A stretch of DNA of 64,000 nucleotides from Peptoniphilaceae bacterium AMB_02 (GTDB lineage: Bacteria; Bacillota; Clostridia; Tissierellales; Peptoniphilaceae): contig CP143259.1 in NCBI GenBank assembly GCA_036321625.1, forward strand, positions 1,724,001 through 1,788,000. Reading direction: 5' to 3'. Positions 41,741-50,927 of the stretch are shown here, in pieces. Position numbers and translations under genes: made by a program. The stretch's first letter is position 1. Each line of letters begins with the position of its first letter. Under the pieces are notes generated by a model. The model worked only from the letters and a program-made list of their open reading frames with translations, was not told where the DNA came from and made no database searches.

Positions 41741-42654
41741 TGAAAATCGCCGATCATATACTTGAAGTTGTTGCAGATTTAAAGGGTAAACCTCAAGGTG
41801 CGCATAATATAAGATTAAATGGTAAAACGAGTAGTAGACAAAGCACAAAGAATATTGAGATTGTAAATAAAACCGATAACCCGGGTATAGATATAATTAT
41901 AAAGCCGGGTACAGTAAGTGAATTCGTTCATATCCCGGTAGTCATTGATACCGGTGGAATTACGGAAATGGTATACAATGATTTTTATATAGGAGAAAAT
42001 AGTGATGTCGTAATAGTAGCAGGCTGCGGAATCCATAATGACGGGAGTCATCTAACTCAGCACGACGGTATCCACACTTTCTATGTAGGTAAAAATTCCA
42101 AAGTAAAATATGTAGAGAAACACTATGGCGAAGGTGGAGGTACAGGTGAAAATGTCCTAAATCCTATAACAGTTATTCACCTCGATGAAGGCAGTTCTAT
42201 GGAAATGGAAAGTGTTCAAATAAATGGTGTAGACTCCACAAGAAGAGTTACTAAGGCAGATCTCGCAGACAATGCATCTCTTGTCACAAAAGAAATCATA
42301 ATGACCAGTGGAACTCAGTTGGCGACCACCGATTTTCAAATAGAACTCAATGGTAAAGGTTCCAGTACAAATATAGTTTCTCGTTCAGTGGCAAAGGGAA
42401 AATCAAGTCAGGTTTTCACCTCTATTATTAACGGGAATAACGAATGTATCGGACATTCTGAATGTGATGCCATAATCATGGATGAAGCTACCGTCAAAGC
42501 AGTTCCCGATGTAACTGCGAAACATGTTGATGCAATGCTGATTCATGAAGCAGCCATAGGCAAAATAGCCGGCGATCAGATTAATAAGCTTATGACTCTG
42601 GGCATGAGTGAAGAAGAAGCCGAAGAAGAAATCGTCTCAGGCTTTCTAAGATAA
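41740..42654 (+). CDS. sufB: SufB-like Fe-S assembly scaffold (minimal SUF/SMS type)
   Basis: A 304-residue SufB/SufD-family beta-helix protein, much shorter than E. coli SufB (about 495), since the N-terminal domain is missing. Core segments: GCGIHNDGSHLTQHDGIHTFYVGKNSKVKYVEKHYGEG, RTVTKADL-like RRVTKADLADNASL, and the conserved end HSECDAIIMDEATVKAVPDVTAKHVDAMLIHEAAIGKIAGDQINKLMTLGMSEEEAEEEIVSGFL. Cys and His in the core (HSEC, HEAAIG) match the cluster site of SufB. It is translationally coupled to sufC. ATG 41740 is chosen since the frame upstream lies within sufC. Confidence 0.9.
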   Translation: MKIADHILEVVADLKGKPQGAHNIRLNGKTSSRQSTKNIEIVNKTDNPGIDIIIKPGTVSEFVHIPVVIDTGGITEMVYNDFYIGENSDVVIVAGCGIHNDGSHLTQHDGIHTFYVGKNSKVKYVEKHYGEGGGTGENVLNPITVIHLDEGSSMEMESVQINGVDSTRRVTKADLADNASLVTKEIIMTSGTQLATTDFQIELNGKGSSTNIVSRSVAKGKSSQVFTSIINGNNECIGHSECDAIIMDEATVKAVPDVTAKHVDAMLIHEAAIGKIAGDQINKLMTLGMSEEEAEEEIVSGFLR

Positions 42655-42674
42655 AATAAGTGAGATAAAATAAA

Positions 42675-42733
42675 GAGCTACAAATAGCTCCTTAAATTAA
42701 AGTAGCCCTATCGCAATGATAGGGCCTTTTTTT
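42675..42733 (+). terminator. tandem-hairpin terminator module, copy 2 (after sufB)
   Basis: Hairpin 1: GAGCTA-CAAA-TAGCTC (42675-42690). Hairpin 2: GCCCTAT (42705-42711) with ATAGGGC (42719-42725), loop containing CAATG, then T7. It matches copy 1 at 30500-30562 in plan and loops while stem bases change in pairs. Confidence 0.8.
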
Positions 42734-42796
42734 CATAATTTATTAATCTGTAAAAATACCTAATTTAAAGTAAAGACTAAACACGTTTCTCATAAA

Positions 42797-42840
42797 AAAG
42801 AAGGTAGTATCAGATTTTAGTTTAACCTGACACGACCCTC
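42797..42840 (-). terminator. terminator of proS
   Basis: GGTAGTATCAG (42803-42813) pairs with CTGACACGACC (42827-42837), with one mismatch and one G-U pair, and is followed by CTTCTTTTTT on the minus strand. It resembles the hairpin at 30788-30836. Confidence 0.7.
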
Positions 42841-42847
42841 TTTATTT

Positions 42848-44563
42848 TTATAATGCTTCATTCACCATTTCAATAACTTTTTCTATGGCTTCGTCAGCTG
42901 TTATTTCGGAGTTTTCTCCTTCTCTTCTGGTGGAGAATTCAACTACTCTCTCTCCCGCTTTTTTACCTACTGTGATTCTTAGCGGAATCCCTATTAGGTC
43001 TCTGTCTGCAAATTTAACTCCTGCTCTATCTCTTCTGTCATCAAGCAGTACTTCAATTCCTTTTGATCTGAGCTGTTTGTATATTTCTTCAGAAAGACTG
43101 TTTTGCTCTTCGTCTTTGGAATTTATAACTGTAATTATTGCATGATATGGAGCTACTACCAATGGCCAAATAATACCTCTTTCATCGTGGTTTTGTTCAA
43201 TAATGGCAGTAACAGATCTGGTTATACCTATACCGTAAGAACCCATCATGAAATGTTTTTCGACTCCGTTTTCGTCTAGGAAAGTTGCGTTCAAAGGTTT
43301 TGAGTATTTCGTACCGAATTGGAATATATTACCTACTTCAATTCCTCTTGCAAATTTTAGTTTACTGCCGCATTTAGGACATTTATCCCCTTGCTTAGCC
43401 AGTACTAAATCTTCTGCAATCTCACCTGTAAAATCTCTTCCAAAATTGACGCCTGAAATATGATGATCCGTCTTATTTGCTCCCACTACCAGGTTTTTAG
43501 ACTCGGCAATTCTCTTATCCACAATGATTCTTACTTTTTCTTTAAGTCCTACCGGTCCGGTAAATCCAGGCTCAGCTCCGGTTATCCTTCTGATTGTTTC
43601 ATCTGTTGCCATTTCAATCTCATGTTCAGGAACTTCTAGATAATTTGCAATTTTGGTCATATTAAGTTCTCTGTCTCCAGGAATAAATACCAGTACAGGT
43701 TCTCCACTTACTTCAAGGTCTATAGCCTTACAAGTTTTTTTACGGCTAACTCCCATAAAATCAGCTAGAGCCATAATCGTAGTGGCATCAGGTGTATGAA
43801 CTACCTTCATCTCTTCCATTTCTTCATCGGCATCCACAGGTGTAAAGATAACCTCAGCCTTTTCGTCAGTCGCTGCATAATCACAAGAATCACAATAGGC
43901 AATCTCACCTTCTCCAACCTCTGATAATGCTATGAATTCATGGGATTTATCTCCACCCATAGCACCGGAATCACCTTGAACGATTTTATATTCGAGTCCT
44001 AGCTTATCGAATATAGCCTCATACGCTCTCCACTGAACCATATAGGATTCATCTGATGACTCTTGATCGGCATCAAAACTATACGCATCTTTCATTAGGA
44101 ACTCTCTTGCTCTATTTATACCAAATCTAGGTCTTTTTTCATCTCTGTACTTGGTTTGAATTTGATAAATTGTAAGTGGCAATTGTTTATATGATCTTAT
44201 CTCGCCTTTGACAAGTGTAGTAAAATACTCTTCGGCAGTTGGCCCTAAACAGAACTGTCTATTGTTTCTGTCGTATAATTTAAACATCTCAGGACCGTAA
44301 ACATCCCATCTTCCCGAATCTTCCCAAATCTCTTTTGGCTGAATTGCAGACATAAGTATTTCTTGCGATCCACAATCATCCATTCCCCTTCTTACAATTT
44401 CTTCAATCTTTCTTACTACTCTGTAACCAAGAGGTAGGTAAGAATAGATTCCCGATGCCGATCTTCTTATCATTCCCGCTCTAAGTAATAGTTTGTGACT
44501 TTCTACTTCTGCTTCTACAGGATTCTCCTTAAGTGTCGGCATATAAAATTTTGACATTTTCAT
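42848..44563 (-). CDS. proS: prolyl-tRNA synthetase (bacterial type)
   Basis: Charges tRNA-Pro. At 571 residues it is the usual bacterial form with the editing insertion. Class II motifs: motif 1 RSASGIYSYLPLGYRVVRKIE, motif 2 YRDEKRPRFGINRAREFLMKDAYSF, motif 3 GSYGIGITRSVTAIIEQ. The editing domain includes VSRKKTCKAIDLEV. ATG 44563, with GGAGGGATATT upstream, is the start; the longer frame from 44650 is T-box sequence. It is controlled by a tRNA-Pro T-box and closed by its own terminator. Confidence 0.97.
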   Translation of the reverse strand: MKMSKFYMPTLKENPVEAEVESHKLLLRAGMIRRSASGIYSYLPLGYRVVRKIEEIVRRGMDDCGSQEILMSAIQPKEIWEDSGRWDVYGPEMFKLYDRNNRQFCLGPTAEEYFTTLVKGEIRSYKQLPLTIYQIQTKYRDEKRPRFGINRAREFLMKDAYSFDADQESSDESYMVQWRAYEAIFDKLGLEYKIVQGDSGAMGGDKSHEFIALSEVGEGEIAYCDSCDYAATDEKAEVIFTPVDADEEMEEMKVVHTPDATTIMALADFMGVSRKKTCKAIDLEVSGEPVLVFIPGDRELNMTKIANYLEVPEHEIEMATDETIRRITGAEPGFTGPVGLKEKVRIIVDKRIAESKNLVVGANKTDHHISGVNFGRDFTGEIAEDLVLAKQGDKCPKCGSKLKFARGIEVGNIFQFGTKYSKPLNATFLDENGVEKHFMMGSYGIGITRSVTAIIEQNHDERGIIWPLVVAPYHAIITVINSKDEEQNSLSEEIYKQLRSKGIEVLLDDRRDRAGVKFADRDLIGIPLRITVGKKAGERVVEFSTRREGENSEITADEAIEKVIEMVNEAL

Positions 44564-44583
44564 AATATCCCTCCAAAAAAATA

Positions 44584-44775
44584 ACTCCCGTCTACAAGAG
44601 ACGGGAGATAACTCACGCGGTACCACTCTAATAGAGCTGTAAAGCTCCACCTTTAACAGCTATAAGGCGCTGACCCAACTGCTCCAAGACGGGTTCATGT
44701 ACTATTTGATAAAGAGCTCACACCATCTCTCTTCTCGCTTAATCACTAGTTCACATTACTATTTCTTTTCATCGC
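44584..44775 (-). promoter_or_regulatory. T-box leader of proS
   Basis: The canonical T-box AGAGTGGTACCGCG is present on the minus strand (44616-44629). The terminator is CTCCCGTCT with AGACGGGAG (44585-44607), then TTATTTTT. Stem-I-like sequence (AGCGAGAAGAGAGATGG) lies upstream, and GAACCCGTC near 44690 is a good place for a proline CCC specifier. UGGU fits an A discriminator base, as in tRNA-Pro. Confidence 0.93.
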
Positions 44776-44781
44776 ATAAAT

Positions 44782-44810
44782 ATAATATCATTTATGATTT
44801 ACTTAGTCAA
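44782..44810 (-). promoter_or_regulatory. promoter of proS
   Basis: Minus strand TTGACT (44805-44810), 17-base spacer, TATTAT (44782-44787). Confidence 0.75.
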
Positions 44811-44877
44811 ATTAATAGTGTTTTTTATTTAATAAACAAACAATTAAACAATCTCTTTAGCTTTATTCTCAGATAAG

Positions 44878-44907
44878 AAACCCCGATAGTCTTCCTTATC
44901 GAGGTTT
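44878..44907 (-). terminator. terminator of the DUF3048 gene
   Basis: AAACCCCGATA (44878-44888) with TATCGAGGTTT (44897-44907); on the minus-strand RNA the single mismatch becomes a U-G pair, followed by CTTATC. Confidence 0.65.
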
Positions 44908-44916
44908 AATAGTATA

Positions 44917-46029
44917 TTATTCTATTACGTATTCCTTAGCCAAATTAAACATCTCAACCCATGTTTGTCCGGGATTTAACTTAAGTGGATTGCCTTCAGA
45001 ATCCTTGTATTCTGTCTTTGACTGTCTGTCAGCTTTGGACCACTCAATTTCAGTTACAATGCCGTCTGAAATATAATAACCCTTTCCACTTCCGATATTG
45101 CCGACGGTTCTATGTACACCGTTAGGATAATAGCCCATCTCAACCAGTTGAATTACTATATTCTTTGCTTTGATTTCTGTTCCATCCAATTCGTCTACAT
45201 GCTGCGTTCCTGCAACATATCTGTCATAGGTCTTGGTATTTTCATCATACTTAAATTCCACAGCTGTGGATGAACTGAAATTCAAGAATACTCTGGTAGC
45301 AGGCTCTCCCTTTGGAGTAGTATCTTCAAGATTAAACTCAAATACACCTTTAGCTTCTCCTGAATGGAAGCCCATATTTTCAGCAGCCTGTCTTGCTGCA
45401 GATGTTGATGAATATGCATTGTGCGGAGCGACTTTCCCTTTGCTACTGTCCCTCCATATATAAGATCCGGCAACCTTCATTCCATCGATTTCATCGATTC
45501 CAAGATCATATACATCATAGTCTGCATCATCAGATCCGCCATACCTGGTAATAATACCGTCATATTCCATAAGACTGTTTATAAAGTATGGTCTTAGAGA
45601 TCTGACCGGCCCTATTGATTCAACATCATTTGCTAAAAACAATGCCAAGTATCTGGTAATATTGCTCTCAACTTCATACTCGTAAATGGTTTCAGCTTTA
45701 GATAAACCCGACTGTGGTCTAGCTTGAACATGATTGTCTATCATAAAACCTATAACTCTGTTGTTTAAAACTTCTTTATCCACAGGAAGGCCTGATATTG
45801 GCGATTTCGGAGCATTTTTAAGCTCTTCTAATCTCTTGGCTTCTTCAGCAGCTTGTCTTTCTTCTTCCTCTTTTTTCTTCTTTTCTTCAGCTTCCTTTTT
45901 CTTTCTTTCCTCTTCTGCTTTATCTACTACTTCTGCATCTTCAGTCTTTTCTTTCTCTACATCTGCCGGTTTATTACATGCAGTAAAAAGCAAAAAAGTC
46001 GAAAGCAGAATAATTAATATTCTTTTCAT
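44917..46029 (-). CDS. DUF3048 lipoprotein (YerB-like)
   Basis: A 370-residue lipoprotein. The signal peptide ends in a lipobox, LLFTAC, giving Cys18. A 50-residue charged coiled coil (EEERKKKEAEEKKKKEEEE) separates the anchor from the domain. The DUF3048 domain carries NRVIGFMIDNHVQARPQSGLSKAETIYEYEVE, IGPVRSLRPYF and a C-terminal GYYISDGIVTEIEWSK and GQTWVEM. The family is common in Firmicutes; its function is unknown. Its own terminator and position upstream of the proS promoter show a single-gene unit. Confidence 0.9.
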   Translation of the reverse strand: MKRILIILLSTFLLFTACNKPADVEKEKTEDAEVVDKAEEERKKKEAEEKKKKEEEERQAAEEAKRLEELKNAPKSPISGLPVDKEVLNNRVIGFMIDNHVQARPQSGLSKAETIYEYEVESNITRYLALFLANDVESIGPVRSLRPYFINSLMEYDGIITRYGGSDDADYDVYDLGIDEIDGMKVAGSYIWRDSSKGKVAPHNAYSSTSAARQAAENMGFHSGEAKGVFEFNLEDTTPKGEPATRVFLNFSSSTAVEFKYDENTKTYDRYVAGTQHVDELDGTEIKAKNIVIQLVEMGYYPNGVHRTVGNIGSGKGYYISDGIVTEIEWSKADRQSKTEYKDSEGNPLKLNPGQTWVEMFNLAKEYVIE

Positions 46030-46252
46030 ATAGACACCTCTCTTCTGATTAATTATAACATATTTGGAGTTGGGTATCTATAAATACACTCTGATTTTTC
46101 TAAGTCTATGTTATTCAATTAACATTAATGAGTCGTTTTTTTATGTCTCTTGTTTTTAAAACACTACATACTTATCTATGGGTACTTTATGATTCTACTA
46201 CTGTATGGTACAATAATATATAATATAAATAAGAACGAGTAGGAGGTATTAT

Positions 46253-46999
46253 ATGACTTTGAATTTATGGAATGATTTGATAAAGCTTAAGGAAACTTGT
46301 GAAATAGTAGATCTCTCACATCCAGTTGCTGCTGAAACTCCGCACTGGGCAGGATTTGATGCCGTTAAAGAAAGAGTTGTATACAATTTTAAAGAACATA
46401 GATTTTTAGCCAAGGAGTATACTATCGTAGGACAGTATGCAACGCATATCGATGCTCCTGTACATTTCTACGAACCGGGTAGATACCTTCATGAGCTAGA
46501 ACTATCCGATGCAATTCTCCCATTAGTGGTAATAGATAAATCAGCAGAAGCAAAGGAAAATGCGAATTATGCGATAAACAAACAAGATATCATCGAGTTT
46601 GAAAAAGTATATGGCGAAATCCCGGAAGGTTCATTCGTTGCTCTTAGAACAGATTGGTGTAAGAGAGTTGAGAATTTCGACAATATTGACGAAGATGGTG
46701 TTTCAAATTATCCGGGATGGTCTCTTGAAGCTTGCAAATACCTGATTGAGGAGAGAAAGGTAAAGGCAATAGGACACGAGACTTCCGATACCGACGCAAG
46801 CATGCTCAGTAGAGAATCCGGCTGGCTGGACGTTGAAACTTATGTACTGTCCAAGGACATCTACCAAGTAGAACTTATGGCAAATCTTGACAAAATGCCG
46901 GCAGTCGGCGGCGTTATAATTGTAGGTTATCCTAATATTGTAAACGGAACCGGCTTCACCGCCAGATGTATAGGAATTAGGCCAAAATTAAATGAGTGA
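46253..46999 (+). CDS. cyclase-family metal hydrolase (kynurenine formamidase-like)
   Basis: A 248-residue enzyme of the PF04199 cyclase family, which includes kynurenine formamidase, isatin hydrolase and others. The metal-binding motif is seen as THIDAPVHF (HxDxPxH-like), preceded by VDLSHPVAAETPHWAG. Further metal or structural residues are in HETSDTD. The natural substrate cannot be read. AGGAGG precedes the ATG; TACAAT with an upstream TGG (about 46207-46214) is a likely extended -10. It shares a terminator with the convergent PTS gene. Confidence 0.88.
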   Translation: MTLNLWNDLIKLKETCEIVDLSHPVAAETPHWAGFDAVKERVVYNFKEHRFLAKEYTIVGQYATHIDAPVHFYEPGRYLHELELSDAILPLVVIDKSAEAKENANYAINKQDIIEFEKVYGEIPEGSFVALRTDWCKRVENFDNIDEDGVSNYPGWSLEACKYLIEERKVKAIGHETSDTDASMLSRESGWLDVETYVLSKDIYQVELMANLDKMPAVGGVIIVGYPNIVNGTGFTARCIGIRPKLNE

Positions 47000-47009
47000 T
47001 AGAAATTAA

Positions 47010-47034
47010 AAAACCCCGTTTTAAACGGGGTTTT
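47010..47034. terminator. convergent terminator, cyclase and PTS genes
   Basis: AAAACCCCGT (47010-47019) with ACGGGGTTTT (47025-47034), T/A tails on both sides. Confidence 0.88.
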
Positions 47035-47037
47035 CAG

Positions 47038-47523
47038 TTATTTTTTGATAACTTTCATTACAGAATCATTTCCGGAAACGGTTAAGTCGAGTTTTAAAAT
47101 ATCGTAATCGTCTATGTTTGTAACCACTACCGGCGTATGTGTGGAAGGAACTTTGTCTTTTATTAAATCAAAGTCTACTTCTAGTATTGGGTCTCCGGCT
47201 TTTACTTTATCTCCTTTGGATTTTAACGGTTTGAATCCCAAACCTTTTAGTCCTACTGTATCCATCCCAACATGTACCAGTATTTCACATCCGTCATCGG
47301 TAGTAATTCCGAATGCATGATGTGACTCATGAAGTATTGATATTACTCCATCAGCAGGACTTTTGACTATAGAGTCATCAGCTTCCACTGCAAATCCGTC
47401 ACCCATCATTTTTCCTGAGAAAACTGGATCGTCAACATCTTCCAGTTTTATTAGTTTTCCATCGATTGGTGAAAATATTTCAACTTCTTTAGGTTTCTTT
47501 TTAAAAATATTAAACATATACAT
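47038..47523 (-). CDS. PTS glucose-type IIA protein
   Basis: A stand-alone IIA domain of 161 residues in the glucose/Crr family. The phosphorylated histidine is in EILVHVGMDTV, and the second active-site His in HHAFGITTDDG. FSPIDGKLIKLEDVDDPVFSGKMMGDGFA is a typical start. It would receive phosphate from HPr and pass it to an unlinked IIB, or serve as a regulator. No IIBC gene is close. It follows tex by 48 bases and may be co-transcribed. Confidence 0.93.
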   Translation of the reverse strand: MYMFNIFKKKPKEVEIFSPIDGKLIKLEDVDDPVFSGKMMGDGFAVEADDSIVKSPADGVISILHESHHAFGITTDDGCEILVHVGMDTVGLKGLGFKPLKSKGDKVKAGDPILEVDFDLIKDKVPSTHTPVVVTNIDDYDILKLDLTVSGNDSVMKVIKK

Positions 47524-47571
47524 CCCCCTTTAGTTTTAAAATACCCAAAAGCCAATTATTAAAACATTCTA

Positions 47572-49686
47572 TTATTTATTCTTGGCATTTCTTATACTTA
47601 AACCTATTTTTTCTCTCTTTCTGTCTATACTTATTACAGATACCTTTATAACATCTGAAACTTTCAAAACATCTGACGGATGTTTAATATATGAGTTTGA
47701 AATCTCGGAAATATGAACAAGTCCATCCGTTCCTACGCCAATGTCTACAAATGCTCCAAAATCTACGACATTTCTTACCGTTCCGGATAATATCATTCCT
47801 TCTTCTAAGTCATCCATGGTCAGTACATCTGATCTTAAAACCGGTGCCGGCATCTCTTCTCTAGGATCTCTTCCGGGTTTTTTAAGCTCGTGGATTATGT
47901 CCTTAAGAGTTGGTATTCCTATTCCTAAATCTTCAGATACCGTCGCTACGTCTATTTTGTCCAGATCCATCTCCATGACTTTTGCAGCTTCAGCATAAGA
48001 TTCTGGATGTACTCCGGTATTATCTAGCGGATTATCCGATTCGGGAATTCTAATGAAACCTGCACATTGTTCATAGGTCTTAGGTCCTATTCCCTTAATT
48101 GTCCTTAATTCATTTTTGGTTTTGATAAGTCCTTTTTCTCTCTTATATTCAAGAATATTTTCAGCGATTTTTGCACTTATTCCCGCAACATATTTTAGTA
48201 ATGCACCTGAAGAGGTATTTATATCAACCCCGACGGTATTTACGCAGGATTCAACAACTCCTTCGAGAGCTTCATCGAGTTCTTTTTGATTTACATCATG
48301 CTGATACTGACCTACTCCTATATGTTTAGGTTCTATTTTTACAAGTTCCGCTAAAGGATCTTGAAGTCTTCTTGCAATTGAAATTGCTCCTCTGATAGTT
48401 ACATCCAAATCGGGAAATTCCTGTCTCGCTAGTTCTGAAGCCGAGTAAATAGAAGCACCGGACTCATTTACAATGACATATGCCAGTTTTCTGTTCGATA
48501 CTTCCCTAATAATATCAACCACAAAAATCTCGGTTTCTCTACTGGCAGTTCCATTTCCCAGCGCTATTAATCCGACATCGTATTTCTCTATAAATTCTAA
48601 CATCTTCTTTTTCGATTCTGAGATTCTTTCAAATGGTTTTACCGGAAATATTTGTGCACTGTCCAAATATTCACCGAATTCTGATATCACGGCAAGCTTA
48701 CATCCAGTTCTAAATCCAGGGTCCATTCCGATTATAGCTTTGCCTTTAATAGGACTTTGCATTAGATAAGGTTTTAAATTATATGAAAATACTTTTATGG
48801 ATTCACTGTCGGCAAATTCTTTTAATTCTTTTCTAATCTGCGTTTGAATTTGAGGCAGTATCAATCTATTGTATGAGTCTATTATCGCCTCATCTATTAT
48901 ATCTTTATAGAATCCTTTAGTGTTCTTATTGTAAATTCTTCTGATTTTATTTAAGTTGGAATCATCTTCAAGTTCTATTTTGATTCTGAGTTGATCTTCT
49001 TTCTCTCCTCTATTTATAGCAAGTATTCTATGAGCTGCTGCTGATCTTATTTTTTCGGAATAGTCGTAGTAATTGCTGTAAACTCCATTTTCTTCGGAGG
49101 AGTCAGTCTTTTCACAATTGATGATTCCCGTCATCATTCCTCTATCTCTGATATATCCTCTTATATCTGCGTTCTCGCTGACATCGCCTGCAATTATATC
49201 CTTTGCATAGTTGATTGCTTCTTCAGCGGAATTAACTTCCAATTCTTCATCTATAAATGTAGAGGCGTATTCATTTAATTCTTCCATACTCGACTCATTT
49301 AAAAGAATAAATTCGGCCAAAGGTCTTAAGCCTTTTTCTTCAGCAACTGTTGCTCTAGTTCTCTTCTTCGGTTTAAATGGAAGGTATATGTCTTCAACCT
49401 CTTGTAGGGTTTGAGCAGTGTGAATTTTTATTGTTAACTCATCATCTAATTTACCTTGATAATCTATTAGTCTAATTACATCCTCTTTTCGCTTTTCAAG
49501 ATTTCTATAATAATTAAGTTTAGAATCGAGTTCCCTTAAAATTTCATCTGTTAGATTGCCTGTTACTTCCTTTCTGTATCTCGCTATAAAAGGTATGGTA
49601 TTTCCTTCGTCGAGTAATTCAACTGATTTTTCAACTTGTTCTTTCTTAAGTTTCAGTTCATCGGCGATTTTTTCTAAAATATTCAT
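47572..49686 (-). CDS. tex: Tex family RNA-binding transcription accessory protein
   Basis: A 704-residue cytosolic nucleic-acid-binding protein. Domains in order: HTH-like N-terminus, YqgF-like RNase fold (GKAIIGMDPGFRTGCKLAVI), helix-hairpin-helix (NELRTIKGIGPKTYEQCAGF) and C-terminal S1 domain (LEEGMILSGTVRNVVDFGAFVDIGVGTDGLVHISEIS). Tex is a general transcription-related factor in many bacteria. Length is usual, start after AGGGGGCAAT. Confidence 0.95.
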   Translation of the reverse strand: MNILEKIADELKLKKEQVEKSVELLDEGNTIPFIARYRKEVTGNLTDEILRELDSKLNYYRNLEKRKEDVIRLIDYQGKLDDELTIKIHTAQTLQEVEDIYLPFKPKKRTRATVAEEKGLRPLAEFILLNESSMEELNEYASTFIDEELEVNSAEEAINYAKDIIAGDVSENADIRGYIRDRGMMTGIINCEKTDSSEENGVYSNYYDYSEKIRSAAAHRILAINRGEKEDQLRIKIELEDDSNLNKIRRIYNKNTKGFYKDIIDEAIIDSYNRLILPQIQTQIRKELKEFADSESIKVFSYNLKPYLMQSPIKGKAIIGMDPGFRTGCKLAVISEFGEYLDSAQIFPVKPFERISESKKKMLEFIEKYDVGLIALGNGTASRETEIFVVDIIREVSNRKLAYVIVNESGASIYSASELARQEFPDLDVTIRGAISIARRLQDPLAELVKIEPKHIGVGQYQHDVNQKELDEALEGVVESCVNTVGVDINTSSGALLKYVAGISAKIAENILEYKREKGLIKTKNELRTIKGIGPKTYEQCAGFIRIPESDNPLDNTGVHPESYAEAAKVMEMDLDKIDVATVSEDLGIGIPTLKDIIHELKKPGRDPREEMPAPVLRSDVLTMDDLEEGMILSGTVRNVVDFGAFVDIGVGTDGLVHISEISNSYIKHPSDVLKVSDVIKVSVISIDRKREKIGLSIRNAKNK

Positions 49687-49736
49687 TATTGCCCCCTTAA
49701 CATTTGTATCTTTCCACTCATCCCATAATATGTATC

Positions 49737-49760
49737 AAAACAGGGTAAATACCCTGTTTT
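49737..49760 (-). terminator. terminator of prfB
   Basis: AAAACAGGGTA (49737-49747) with TACCCTGTTTT (49750-49760), a tight stem 19 bases past the prfB stop. Confidence 0.75.
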
Positions 49761-49778
49761 GTTAGTTGTTTTTAAGTT

Positions 49779-50883
49779 TTAACCTGCATTGACATTTAGG
49801 TATTCGTTAATAAACATATCTATATCTCCATCCATAACCGCTGAAACATTACCTGTCTCAGCTTCCGTTCTATGATCTTTTACCATTTGATATGGATGAA
49901 ATACATAGGATCTAATCTGAGAACCCCAGCCAATTTGAGTATATTTCCCTTGTATATCCTCGATTCTCTCTTTTTGTTCCTCTTCTGCTATCTGCTTGAG
50001 TTTTGCATATAGCATTCTCATTGCAGTTTCACGGTTTGAGATTTGAGATCTCTCAGATTGACATTGTACTACTACGCCGGTTGGAATATGAGTAATTCTA
50101 ACGGCTGAATCAGTAGTATTTACATGTTGTCCCCCTGCTCCGGATGCCCTGTAGGTGTCGATTTTCAAGTCAGAATCGTTAATATCCACTTTATCGGTAG
50201 GATTCAATTCAGGGAAGACATCAATACTTGCAAATGAGGTATGTCTACGACTGGAGGTATCAAATGGTGAAATCCTAACCAGTCTATGAACTCCCTTTTC
50301 ACTTTTCAAGTACCCATATGCATTGTATCCATTTACCATAAATGTTACTGATTTAATTCCACCTTCGGTATCGGAGTTATAGTCAGTTATAATCTGTTTA
50401 TAACCCTTATCCGATATCCATCTGGAATACATTCTCAGTAGCATTTCCGCCCAATCCTGAGCTTCCAAACCGCCAACACCGGCATGAATAGAAACTATGG
50501 CATTATTTGCATCGAATTCTCCTGACAGGAGCGATTTCAATTTAAACTGGGACATCAGTTTTTCTGCCGCCTTTGTTGAAACTTCAAGTTCTTCCAAGAA
50601 CTCAAAGGACTCTTCTTCAATAATCATCTGAGTCATTATTTGTAAGTCCTCGAGTTTATCGTGTATCTCTTCATAATCATCTGTTATATCTTTTAAACTC
50701 TTGAGTTCGGAGATTGTCGCTTGAGCAGCATCTACATCATCCCAAAAGCCTGTAGCTGTAGTCTTCTCCTCTAGCTCCAATATCTTTTTTTTCTTATTGG
50801 CGATGTCAAAGTGAAACACCCAATTCTTTTATTGTTTCTTCAATATGAGAGATTCTATCTCGTATTTCATTGATATCGTTCAT
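49779..50883 (-). CDS. prfB: peptide chain release factor 2, with programmed +1 frameshift
   Basis: Terminates at UGA and UAA. The first 25 codons run from ATG 50883 (after AAGGAAGTGA) to CTT TGA C: the in-frame TGA lies at 50806-50808. Reading CTTTGAC with a +1 slip yields LDIANKKKK and the rest of RF2, 367 residues in all. A GGG-containing site six bases upstream stands for the Shine-Dalgarno element. This is the standard RF2 autoregulation site. The GGQ motif is in YRASGAGGQHVNTTDSAV, and the SPF tripeptide in ISPFDTSSRR. It follows secA by 44 bases. Confidence 0.97.
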
Positions 50884-50927
50884 ATATTCACTTCCTTAGC
50901 TGGTAATTCTATTTGTACTTTGATAGA

